Numbered from the stretch's first letter, positions 44,192 to 54,497 are shown. The stretch: 64,000 bases of DNA from Luzula sylvatica (GCA_946800325.1 OX326961.1:15126215-15190214), one strand, 5' to 3'. Notes: generated from the sequence alone by a model not told the origin. Translations and numbers: made by a program.

Positions 44192-44874
44192 ATTTAGTTT
44201 ATTAGTTCGTTAATTAGTTAGTTAGTTTGTTAGTTAGCTTGTTTGTAAGTTACTTAGTTAGTTAGTGAGCTAGTAGTTAGTTAGTTCGTTAGTTAGTAAG
44301 TTAGTTTGTTAATCAGTTAGTTAGCTAGTAGTTAGTTAGTGAATTAGTTAGTTATTTAGTTAGTTAGTTAGTTAAACAGTTGGCTAATTAGTTAGTTTGT
44401 TTGTTAGTTAGTCAGTTAGTTAGTTAGTTAGTTAATTAGTTATTTGGCTAGTTAGTTAGTTAGTTAGTTAGTTAATTAGTTAGTTAGTTAGTTAGTTAGT
44501 CAATTAGTTAGTTAGTTAGTTAATTAGTTACTTAATTAGTTAGTTAGTTAGTTAGTTTGTTAGGTAGTAGTTAGTTAGTAAGATTGTGAGTTAGTTAATT
44601 AGTTAGACAATTAGTTTTGTCAATTAGTTCGTTAGTTAGTTTGTCTGTTAGTGGGTATGCAAGAAGGTAGGTAGTTAGTTAGCTAGTTAGTTAGTTAGTT
44701 AGTTAGCTAGCTAGCTAGCTAGTTAGATAGTCACTAGTTAGTTTGTTTGTTAGTTAGTTAGTTAATTAGTTAGTTAATTTGTTAGTTAGCTAGTTAGTTA
44801 GTGGGTATGTAGTTAGTTAGTTAGTTAGTTTGTTGGTTAGTTATTTGGCTAGTTAGTCAGTTAGTTAGTTAATC

Positions 44875-44908
<34 letters not shown>

Positions 44909-45128
44909 CTTTTAGTTAGTTAGTTAGTTAGTTAGTTTATTAATTAGTTAGTTAGTTAGTAAGTATTTAGTTAGTTAGTTAATTTTTTCGTTATTAGTTT
45001 GTTTGTTTGTTAATAAGTTAGTTAGTTAGTGGGTATTTTCGGAAGGTAGCTAGTTAGTTAGTTAGTTAGTTAGTTAAATAGTCAGCTAATTCGTTAGTTA
45101 GTTAGTTAGTTAGCTATTAGTTCGTTAA

Positions 45129-45159
<31 letters not shown>

Positions 45160-45184
45160 ATTTGTTAGTTAGTTAGTTATCTAG

Positions 45185-45218
<34 letters not shown>

Positions 45219-45460
45219 ATAGGTATGTAAAAAGGTCATTAGTTAGTTAGATAATTTGCTAGTAGTTAGTTAACCAGTTAAGTAGTTAGTCAATTTAGTT
45301 AGTTAGTTTGTTAATTAGTAAGCAAATTAGTTAGTTAGTGGGTATGTAGGAAGGTAGCCAGTTAGTTAGTTAGTAAATTAATTAGTTAGTTAGTTTGTTT
45401 GTTAGTTAGTTAATATGTATATAAGAAGGTAGTTAGTTAGTTAGTTAAAAAAAAAGTTAA

Positions 45461-45495
<35 letters not shown>

Positions 45496-45563
45496 TCTAT
45501 TAGTAAGTTAGTTAGTTAGTTAGTTAATTAGTTAGTTATTCAATTAATTAGTTAGTTAGCTAG

Positions 45564-45602
<39 letters not shown>

Positions 45603-45688
45603 GTAGTTGGTGGGTATGTAGGAAGGTAGTTAATTAGTTCGTTAGTTAGTTAGTTAGTTAGATAATTAGTTAATAGGTATGTAGGAAG

Positions 45689-45721
<33 letters not shown>

Positions 45722-45763
45722 GGGTTTGTAGGAAAGTAGTTAGTTAGTTAGTTAGTTAATTAA

Positions 45764-45806
<43 letters not shown>

Positions 45807-45822
45807 ATAGGTATGTAGGAAG

Positions 45823-45861
<39 letters not shown>

Positions 45862-46778
45862 ATTAGTTAGATATTTAGTTACTTAGTAGGTTTGTAGGAA
45901 GGTAGTTAAGTAATTAGTTAGTCAGGTAGGTAATTAGTTAGTTTGCTAATAGGTATGTATGAAGGTAGTTAGTTAGTTAATTAGTTCACTAATGAATTGG
46001 CTAATTAGTTTGTTAGTAAGTTAGTTAAATAGTTAATTAGTTAGTTAATTAGTTAGTTAGTTAGTTAGTTAGTGAGCTAGTAGTTAGTTAGTTAGTTAGT
46101 TAGTTAGTGAGTTAGTTAGTTAATCAGTCAGTTAGTTAGTTAACCAGTAGTTAGTTAGTTTGTTAGTTAAATAGTTAGTTAATTAATTTGTTAGTTATTG
46201 AGTTGGTTATTTAGTTAGCTATTAGTAAGTTAGTTGAATAGTTAGTCCATTAGTTAGCTAGTTAGTTATTTAGTTAGTTAGATAATGGGTATATCGGAAG
46301 GTAGGTAGTGAGTTAGTTAGTGAGTTAGTCAGTTTAGTTAGTTAGTTAGCTAGTAGTTAGTTAGTTAGCTAGTTAGTTAATTAGATACTTTGTGGGTATG
46401 TAGAAGGTAGGTAGTTAGTTTGTTAATAAGTTATTTATTTATTTAGTTATTTAGTTAGTTAGTTAGTTAGTTATCTAGTTGTTGGTTAGTTAGTTAACTA
46501 GTTAGTTATAAAGTTAGTTAGTTAGTTAGTTATTTAGTTAGTTAGTTACTTAGCTAGTTAGTCTGTTAGATAGTTCGTGGGTATGTAGGAAGGCAGTTAG
46601 TTAGTTAGGTCGTTAATTAGTTAGTTAGTTAGTTAGTTAGTACTTAGTTAGTTATTTAGTTAGTTAGTTAGTTAGCTAGCTCATAATTAGTTAGTTAGTT
46701 ATTTAATGGGCATGTAGGAAGGTAGTAAGTTAGCCAGTTAGCTAGTTAATAGGTATGTAGGAATATTGTTAGTAAGTA

Positions 46779-46809
<31 letters not shown>

Positions 46810-46911
46810 AAGTTAGTTAGTTAGTAAGTTAGTGGGTTTGTATGAAGGCAGTCAGTTAATTAGTTAGTTAAGTAGTTAGTTAGATAGTTAGTTAATAGTT
46901 ATGTTTAAAGG

Positions 46912-46949
<38 letters not shown>

Positions 46950-47073
46950 ATTAGTTAGTTATTTAGTTAGTTAGTAAGTCAGTTAGTTAGTTAGCTTGTA
47001 GTTAGTTAATTAGTTAGTTAGTTAGTTAATTAGTTAGTTAGTTAGTTAGTTAGTAAGTGGGTATGTACGAAGG

Positions 47074-47074
<1 letters not shown>
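40497..47074 (-). repeat. CTAA satellite, inverted block (GTTA orientation), copy B
   Basis: Duplicate of 22317-28980, ~86 bp shorter through scattered indels, with the same landmarks (AATTTTTTCGTTATTAG near 44981, AAAAAAAAAGTTAAATAG near 45447, AATAGTTATGTTTAAAGG at 46894-46911). Its right part is also the left arm of a large imperfect palindrome whose right arm is about 47404-49215. Confidence 0.95.
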
Positions 47075-47112
<38 letters not shown>

Positions 47113-47258
47113 TTAACTAACAAACTAACTAACTAGCTACCTTCGTATCTACCCACTTACTAATTAATTTACTATCTAACTGACTAATTAACTAACTAAC
47201 TAGCTAACTTACTACTAGCGAACTAACCGGCTAACTAACTACCTTCCAACATACCTAT

Positions 47259-47291
<33 letters not shown>

Positions 47292-47751
47292 CACTAACTA
47301 CTAGATAACTAACTAACTAACTACCTAATTAACTAACTAACTAACTAACCAACTAAATAACTAACTAACTAACTAATTAGCTAACTACAAGCTAACTAAC
47401 TAACTAACTAACTAAATAACTAACTAATTAACTAACTAACTAACTAACTAACTAACTCCTAGCTAACTAACTAACTAACTAACTACCTTTAAACGTAACT
47501 ATTAACTACCAAACTAACTAACTACCTAACTAACTAATTAACTGACTGCCTTCATACAAACCCACTAACTTACTAACTAACTAACTTACTATCTAACTAA
47601 CTAACTAACGAACTAACTTACTAACTTACAATATTCCTACATACCTATTAACTAGCTAACTTACTACCTTCCTACATGCCCATTAAATAACTAACTAACA
47701 AACTATTAGCTAGCTAACTAACTAACTAACTAAATAACTAACGAACCAAGT

Positions 47752-47784
<33 letters not shown>

Positions 47785-47852
47785 TTAACTACCTAACTAA
47801 CTAACTGCCTTCCTACATACCCACAAACTATCTAACTAACTAACTAGCAAAG

Positions 47853-47893
<41 letters not shown>

Positions 47894-47931
47894 GAATAAC
47901 CAACTAGTTTACTAACTAACCAACTACTAGA

Positions 47932-47966
<35 letters not shown>

Positions 47967-48127
47967 ATAACTAACTTATTAACTAACTAACTACCTACCT
48001 TCTACATACCCACAAACTATCTAATTAACTAACTAGCTAACTAACTAACAACTAGCTCACTGACTAACTAACTAAACTGACTAACTAACTAACTAACTCA
48101 CTAACTACCTTCCGACATACCCATTAT

Positions 48128-48162
<35 letters not shown>

Positions 48163-49215
48163 GCTAACTAATGGACTAACTATTCAACAATATAACTAAT
48201 AGCTAACTAACTAACCAACTAAATAACTAACTAATTAATTAACTAACTAACTAACTAACTAATTAACTACTAGCTAACTAACTAACTAACTGATTAACTA
48301 ACTAACTCACTAACTAACTACTAGCTCACTAACTAACTAACTAACTAACTAATTAACTAACTAATTAACTAATTAACTAACTTACTAACTAACTAACTAA
48401 TTAACCAATTAATTAGCTGACTAATTAACTAACTAACTACCTTCATACATACCTATTAACAAACTAACTAATTACCTACCTAACTAACTAATTACTTAAC
48501 TACCGTCATACAACCCTACTAACTAACTAAATATCTAACTAATTAACTTACTAACTAACTAACTAACTAACTAACTATCTTCCTACATACCTATTAACTA
48601 ACTAACTAACGAACTAACTAACAAACAAACTAATTAACTACCTTCCTACATACCCACCAACTACCTAACTAACTACCTAACTAACTAACTAACTAACTAC
48701 TAGCTAACTAACTAACTACTAGCTAATTATCTAAATAATTAATTGAATAACTAACTAATTAACTAACTGACTAACTAACTAACTTACTAATAGATAACTA
48801 ACTAACTAACTAACTAACTATTTAACTTTTTTTAAACTAACTAACTAACTACCTTCTTATATACATATTAACTATCTAACTAACTAACTAATTAATTTAC
48901 TAACTAACTAACTAACTAGCTACCTTCCTTCAGACCCACTAACTAACTAATTTGCTTACTAACTAACAAACTAACTAACTAATTAACTAACTACGTAACT
49001 AACCAACTAACTACTAGCAAACTAACTAACTAACTAACGACCTTTTTACATACCTATTAACTAACTAACTAACTACTAGATAGTTAACTAACTAACAAAT
49101 TAACGAACTAGCTAACTAATTAACTCACTAACTAACTAACTAACTACCTTCCTAAAATACCCACTAACTAACTAACTAATTAACAAACTAACTAACTAAA
49201 TAACGAAAACATTAA
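44980..49215. repeat. Large imperfect palindrome centred near 47.15 kb
   Basis: Left arm about 44980-47074 (GTTA orientation), right arm about 47404-49215 (CTAA orientation), spacer ~330 bp. Paired landmarks are AATAGTTATGTTTAAAGG (46894-46911) with CCTTTAAACGTAACTATT (47486-47503), GGGCATGTAGGAAGGTAG (near 46708) with CTACCTTCCTACATGCCC (near 47673), the A-rich AAAAAAAAAGTTAAATAG (near 45447) with ATTTAACTTTTTTTAAACT (near 48821), and AATTTTTTCGTT (44981-44992) with AACGAAAACATT (49202-49213). Summed coordinates drift from ~94397 to ~94194, so the arms differ by indels. In copy A the right arm is replaced by the start of copy B. Confidence 0.8.
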
Positions 49216-49238
49216 CTAACTAACTAACTAACTAACAA
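47075..49238 (+). repeat. CTAA satellite, forward orientation
   Basis: The first ~330 bp match 28981-29309. From about 47404 the array matches the reverse complement of the preceding inverted block instead of the copy A/B unit. It ends where the solo LTR is inserted. No gene is seen. Confidence 0.92.
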
Positions 49239-49243
49239 AATAC
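49239..49243. repeat. Target-site duplication AATAC, left
   Basis: AATAC directly precedes the LTR start TGATG and is repeated directly after the terminal CA at 50863-50867. A 5-bp duplication is standard for LTR retroelement integration. Confidence 0.88.
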
Positions 49244-49654
49244 TGATGTGAGGCAAATAAGGCACAAATTTGATGCTTAATTTAGGGATTTTAGCCCTTG
49301 TGAAGAGCAATTCTATATACTTTATTAATCATATTTGAGATAACATGAATATTTCTTCACTAAGTGTGTTTTATTGCTTAATCACAGGAATTAGAAGGAA
49401 TTTTTGGGAATTTGGAGAGTGTAGTTGTCTCCAACACGTAAAGAGGAGTGAAAACGATATATTACACCGATATATTCGTTTAATGAATGAGACGGGAGGC
49501 AAATAATTATCATGATAAAAACTTACACAAAAGTCTACACGAAAACCACTCAATCCTTATCCCTTATCCTGCCCACCTACCTTTGGTGGGAATTACCTCC
49601 TTACCTCCAATCCTCTCCACCAACTCGTGGCCAATAAGAAGACTCCATGAGTGC

Positions 49655-49662
49655 TATAAATA
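49655..49662 (+). promoter_or_regulatory. LTR TATA box
   Basis: TATAAATA ~410 bp into the LTR, 20 bp after CCAAT and ~45 bp before the CT-rich patch. Transcription would be expected to start near 49690-49700, which would place the U3/R boundary there. Equivalent positions occur in the other LTRs of the window. Confidence 0.65.
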
Positions 49663-50343
49663 TGACCACAAGGGCCACGAGTTTGACACGCTCTTTTACG
49701 CCCATTCTTTCTCTCTCTCTCTCTCTCTCCCTCTTAAGCAAATCCAAGAAACTTTCAAGAACACGCAAGAATTGCAACTACGAACGATAATTTTCTAAGA
49801 TCGGTCACCGAATAGAAGCTCACTTCATTCGGTGAATCGGTTTACACTTCGGCTAAGGAAAAGTGTGGAATTAGGGTGAAACTTATTTCATTCGAACTTT
49901 CACAAGCAAAGAGTCGAGCTTTCTCGGCGTGATTGGTTGGAAGCTTCTTTTCAATCAACCTTTGCACATCTCGAGCTCACCCAACCGGTACGAAGCTCAC
50001 TTCTATTGGCGGGTGGATCGGTACGAAAGGAAAACGTTGTGCGAGGCGACTAGCTCACTAGCATCTCAAAACAACGGAGAAGGCATCCAAGACGAGACTC
50101 GGAGCTCACTTCATCTCTCTAGGTGTTTTCTTTCCTTTTCTTGAAATTCTTGTAGTACTAAATTGAATTGGATTTGTGTAAAGAATTCGTGGTTTAATGA
50201 ATCTTTCTCTTTGCTCTAAATCTTCTTTGTTGTTTGTGTGATTTTAGTGCTTGTTACTTAGTTTAATTACTTCTAAATTCGAATCCAAAACAAACCATCA
50301 AACTGCTCCCAATTCAAATCTCAAACTTAATTCCAGAACTACT

Positions 50344-50683
50344 TCCGTTATAACGGACACAAATTGCGTTACAACGGACTGGACGGTTGGTCCTTTAATA
50401 TTCAGTTGGTTATACTTCCGTTGTAACGCACATACATGTCCGTTGTAACGGACTAGTGAGGATTTTCACGCAAGAGGCTCAATACAAGTGCGTTATAACG
50501 GACATAAGGGTCCGTTGAAACGGATTAACCAATCCGTTGCAACGCAACCACTGTTCGTTATAACGGACAAGTATAGTGCGTTATAACGGAGTTTCATCCG
50601 TTGTAACGGACGTTCATCTCACTTTTAGCGACAGAATTTTCACTCAAGTCCGTTGTAACGGACTCACTTCCGTTGTAACGGAC
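50344..50683. promoter_or_regulatory. Cluster of AACGG inverted pairs (TCCGTTRTAACGGA) in solo LTR
   Basis: About twelve copies in 340 bp of a 14-bp near-palindrome, including the perfect palindrome TCCGTTATAACGGA at 50344-50357 and TCCGTTGTAACGGA near 50440, 50597, 50649 and 50669. Others are weaker (GCGTTATAACGGAC, CCGTTGAAACGGAT, CCGTTGCAACGCAA). Each full copy holds two AACGG cores in inverted orientation. AACGG is the core of the plant MSA element bound by three-repeat MYB (MYB3R) proteins. Spacing is irregular (about 19-50 bp), so this is a cluster of sites and not a simple tandem repeat. Function is inferred only. Confidence 0.7.
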
Positions 50684-50862
50684 TATCTTCTGTGAATTTT
50701 CTTCGTTATTTCTCATCCATTTTTATCCAAACTTTGACGCAATTGCTCCCCGTGGAACGAATCTATACATTTGCCACTGTACAAACTTAGATTACAATTT
50801 TTGTTGATTGTTCGGGGTTTTACCACAACGACATATTAAACACGCCAAAAACCCGCCAATCA

Positions 50863-50867
50863 AATAC
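50863..50867. repeat. Target-site duplication AATAC, right
   Basis: Second copy of AATAC, directly after the LTR end CAATCA; the CTAA satellite resumes with TTACTAACTAAC. Pairs with 49239-49243. Confidence 0.88.
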
Positions 50868-50921
50868 TTACTAACTAACTAACTAAGTAACAAACTAACT
50901 AACTAACTAACTAAATAAAAG

Positions 50922-50959
<38 letters not shown>

Positions 50960-51350
50960 GATTAACTAACTAACTAACTAACTAACTAGCCAAACAACTA
51001 ACTGGCAAACTAACAAACTAACAAACTAACTAACTACATACCCACTAACTAATTAGCTAACTAACAAATTAACTTACAAACTAACAAACTAACTAACTAA
51101 CAAACTAACTAGTGACTATCTAACTAGCTAGCTAGCTAGCTAACTAACTAACTACCTAACTAACTACCTACCTTCATGCATACCCACTTACAAACAAACT
51201 AACTAACGAACTAATTGACTAACTAATTATCTAACTATTTAACTAACTAACTATCTGACTAACTAACTACTACCTAACAAACAAACTTACAAACTAACAA
51301 ATTAACTAGCTAACTCACCATTTAACTAACTAACTAACTGACTAACTAAT

Positions 51351-51381
<31 letters not shown>

Positions 51382-51600
51382 CCAAATAACTAACTAACTA
51401 ACTAACTAACTAAACTACAACTAACAAACAAACTAACCGACTAATTAGCCAATTGTTTAACTAACTAACTAACTAACTAACTAATTAACTAACTAACTAC
51501 TAGCTAACTAACTGATTAACAAATAAACTTACTAACTAACTAAGTAACTACTAGCTCACTAACTAACTAAGTATCTAACTAACTAACTAACTAATTAACG

Positions 51601-51655
<55 letters not shown>

Positions 51656-52007
51656 CACTTGCTTACTAACTATCTAACTAATTAACTAACTTACTAACTA
51701 ACTACTTTCATACATACCTATTAACTAACTAATTAACAAACTTCCTAACTTACTAATTAACTAACTAACTTCCTACAAATCCACTAACTAAACAACTAAA
51801 TAATTTAGTAACAAACAAACTAACTAACTAACTATTTTCCTACATACCTAATAACTAACTAACTAACTAACTAACTGACAAATTAACAAACTAACTAACT
51901 ACCTACCTACCTTCCTACATACCCACTAACTAACTAACAGAATAACTAACTAACAAACTACTAGCTGACTAACTAACTAACTAACTAACTAAATAACTAA
52001 CTAATTG

Positions 52008-52045
<38 letters not shown>

Positions 52046-52286
52046 AGATAACTAACTAACTAACAATTTAACTAACTAACTTCCTTCTTATATACATATT
52101 AACAAACTAACAAACAAACAAACTAACTAACTAACTAATTAACTAACTAACTAACTAACTAGCTACCTTCCTACATACCCACTAACTAATTAATTTACTA
52201 ACTAACTAACTAATTAGCTAACTAACTAGCTAACTTACTCCTAGCTAACTAACCGACTAACTAACTACCGTCCAACATACCTATTC

Positions 52287-52358
<72 letters not shown>

Positions 52359-52922
52359 TTAACTAACTATCTAACTATCTAACTAACTACCTTCTTACAT
52401 AAATATTAACTAACTAACTATCTAACTAACTAACTAACTAACTGACTGACTAACTAACTAACTACCTTCCTACATACCCACTAACTAACTAACTAACTAC
52501 CTAACTAACTAACTGACTATTTACCTTTTTATTTAACTTAACTAACTAACAACCTTCTTATATACATATTAACTAACTAACTAACCAACCATCTAACTAG
52601 CTAACTAACTAACTAACTAACTAATTAGCTAACTGACTAACTAACCGGCTACCTTCCTACATATACCCACTACCTAACTAATTTACTAACTAACTCACTA
52701 ACTAACTGACTAATAAACTAACTAACTAACTAACTAACTGTTAGCAAACTAACTTACTAACTGCCTACCTTTCTACATACATATTAACCAACTAACTAAC
52801 TAATTAACTAACTAAGTAACTACTAGATAACTAACAAACTTACTAACTAACCAACTAACTACATACCCACTAACTGACTAACTAATTAACTAACTAATTA
52901 ACTACATAACTAACTAATTGAC
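50868..52922 (+). repeat. CTAA satellite, forward orientation
   Basis: About 2 kb of punctuated CTAA array between two LTR insertions. It shows the usual motif order, including TTCATGCATACCCAC (near 51174), TTTCATACATACCTATT, CCTACAAATCCAC, TTCCTTCTTATATACATATT (near 52080), GTCCAACATACCTATT, TTCTTACATAAATATT and the AT-rich TTTTTATTTAACTTAA module near 52525. No gene is seen. Confidence 0.93.
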
Positions 52923-53275
52923 TGATGTGAGGCAAATAAGATACACATTTAATGCTTAATTTGGGGATTTTAGCCCTTGTGAAGAACAATTATATATTCG
53001 TTATTAATCATATTTGAGATAACATGAATATTTCTTCACTAAGTGTATTTTATTGTTTAATCACAGGAATTGGAAGGAATTTCTGGGAATTTGGAGAGTG
53101 TAGTTGTCTCCAACTAGTCAAGAGGAGTGAAAACGATATATTATACCTATAAATTCGGTACATGAATGAGACGGGAGGCAAACAATTATCATGATACAAA
53201 CTTACACAAAAGTCTACACGAAAACCACTCAATCCTTAGCCCTTATCCTTCCCACCTACCTTTGGTGGAAATTAC
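52923..53275 (+). mobile_element. 5' 353 bp of an LTR, interrupted by a second LTR
   Basis: Begins TGATGTGAGGCAAATAAG and matches the first 353 bp of the LTR at 53276 with no length change but with roughly 15 substitutions by eye. It ends at ATTAC (53271-53275), exactly the position of ATTAC in the next LTR (53624-53628). The likeliest reading is an older LTR into which a related element inserted at ATTAC, the 3' remainder being lost with the later rearrangement. A plain tandem duplication is less likely given the divergence. Confidence 0.75.
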
Positions 53276-53686
53276 TGATGTGAGGCAAATAAGGCACAAA
53301 TTTAATGCTTAATTTGGGGATTTTAGCCCTTGTGAAGAACAATTCTATATACTTTATTAATCATATTTGAGATAACATGAATATTTCTTCACTAAGTGCG
53401 TTTTATTGCTTAATCACAGGAATTAGAAGGAATTTCTGGGAATTTGGAGAGTGTAGTTGTCTCCAACACGTCAAGAGGAGTAAAAACAATATATTATACC
53501 GATACATTCGGTACATGAATAAGACGGGAGGCAAACAATTATCATGATACAAACTTACACAAAAGTCTACACGAAAACCACTCAATCCTTAGCCCTTATC
53601 CTGCCCACCTACCTTTGGTGGGAATTACCTCCTTACCCCCAATCCTCTCCACCAACTCGTGGCCAATAAGAAGACTCCATGAGTGC

Positions 53687-53694
53687 TATAAATT
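53687..53694 (+). promoter_or_regulatory. LTR TATA box
   Basis: TATAAATT at the position equivalent to 49655 in the solo LTR, with CCAAT 20 bp upstream and the (TC)n tract ~45 bp downstream. Confidence 0.6.
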
Positions 53695-53734
53695 TGACCA
53701 CAAGGGCCACGAGTTTGGTACGCTCTTTTATGCC

Positions 53735-53737
<3 letters not shown>

Positions 53738-53801
<64 letters not shown>
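53738..53801 (+). repeat. (TC)n microsatellite in LTR
   Basis: An uninterrupted ~32-unit TC dinucleotide run just downstream of the TATA box. The solo LTR has a shorter, imperfect CT tract here, and the minus-strand LTRs have the complementary GA tract at the equivalent place. So a pyrimidine patch is a fixed feature of these promoters, and slippage has expanded it in this copy. Confidence 0.95.
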
Positions 53802-53803
<2 letters not shown>

Positions 53804-53941
53804 GCAAGTCCAAGAACCTTCAAGAACACGCAAGAATTGCAATTACGAACGATAATTCTCTAAAATCGATCACCGAATAGAAGCTCACTTCATTCGGTGA
53901 ATTGGTTTACACTTCGACGAAGATCGAGTTGCGAGGATTAC

Positions 53942-54037
53942 AAAAACACAATAGGCGGGATTTGCAAATCCCGCCAAAACACAGTTGGCTGGATTTGCAA
54001 ATCCCGCCAAAAAGACAATAGGCGGGATTTCCAAATC
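53942..54037. repeat. 34-bp palindromic repeat units inside the LTR
   Basis: Two palindromes (53954-53975 and 53987-54008) and a left half (54021-54037), each GGCGGGATTTG plus complement with few substitutions and spacers like AAAAAGACAATA. They replace the ~340 bp present at this place in the solo LTR. The same satellite interrupts gag of this element 930 bp further on. Confidence 0.88.
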
Positions 54038-54222
54038 AAACCTTTGTTTAATGAATCTTTAGTTCTTGTTTACTTGAATCGAATCTTTGTTGGTGTTTTT
54101 ACTTGATCTCTTACTTTTAATTACTGTCTTGAACTTAGTTTAAATCTCCCTTAGTTCAATCTCAAATCAAACCTTCAATTCAATCCTCAATTCAAATCAC
54201 AATTTCGAAATCCAGAACAAGT

Positions 54223-54497
54223 TCCGTTGTAACGGAATACAAGACCGTTGTAACGGACATTTCGGTTTGTACCTGACTTTCAGTCTATTGGTACTCCGTT
54301 GTAACGCACTTTACTTCCGTTGTAACGGACCAGCGAGGAAAAGCATTCAATATCACTCATATTAGTGCGTTGTAACGGACATAAGAGTTCGTTGCAACGG
54401 ATCAACCAATCCGTTATAACGCTCCTCCTATCCGTTATAACGGACTACCTCTTTCCGTTATAACGGAACTTCCTATCAATTCCTCCGTTGTAACGGA
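54223..54497. promoter_or_regulatory. Cluster of AACGG inverted pairs in second LTR
   Basis: About ten TCCGTTGTAACGGA or TCCGTTATAACGGA-type pairs in 275 bp, at the place corresponding to 50344-50683 of the solo LTR. Individual copies differ in the central two bases and half-sites, but the inverted AACGG arrangement is kept in both LTRs. Confidence 0.68.

Larger units (their letters stand above)
29310..47404 (+). repeat. 18.6-kb tandem duplication, copy B (~18.1 kb)
   Basis: Second copy of the unit at about 10650-29309, with the same order of satellite modules, embedded LTR fragment and inverted block. It is ~0.55 kb shorter than copy A, mainly through loss of the segment equivalent to 19611-20045. 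Embedded LTR copies differ by four substitutions seen by eye and one 4-bp indel over ~860 bp, suggesting a fairly recent event, or two haplotypes placed in series by an assembler. Confidence 0.88.
49244..50862 (+). mobile_element. Solo LTR of a Ty3/gypsy-like retroelement
   Basis: A 1619-bp element that starts TGATGTGAGG, ends CCAATCA and has the 5-bp target duplication AATAC on both sides. There is no PBS, gag, pol or PPT. This is the product expected from recombination between two LTRs of one integrated copy. Features in order are the shared block GGGATTTTAGCCCTTGTGAAG (49284-49304), CCAAT (49631-49635), TATAAATA (49655-49662), a CT-rich patch (49705-49735), three copies of a GAAGCTCACTTC-type word (about 49815, 49994 and 50102), and about twelve TCCGTTRTAACGGA-type inverted pairs (50344-50683). 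Relation to the LTR at 53276-54680 is clear at both ends, and there the tRNA-Asp-type PBS follows. Short open frames in it are not genes. It sits inside, and so post-dates, the CTAA array. Confidence 0.93.

Noticed and set aside
29310..47404. Second copy of the 18.6-kb block dismissed as a pure assembly duplicate
   Set aside because: A 435-bp deletion, several smaller indels and substitutions distinguish the copies, so it is not the same molecule copied twice. Haplotypes placed in series remain possible and are kept as a caveat.
49815..50115. Possible tRNA or structured RNA in the GAAGCTCACTTC repeats of the solo LTR
   Set aside because: No cloverleaf, A-box or B-box could be made out; these are short internal repeats of the LTR.
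49371..50448. Four frames of 60-103 codons in the solo LTR, and similar ones in 53050-54106
   Set aside because: LTR noncoding sequence. The frames are not kept between the two LTRs except where the DNA itself is conserved.
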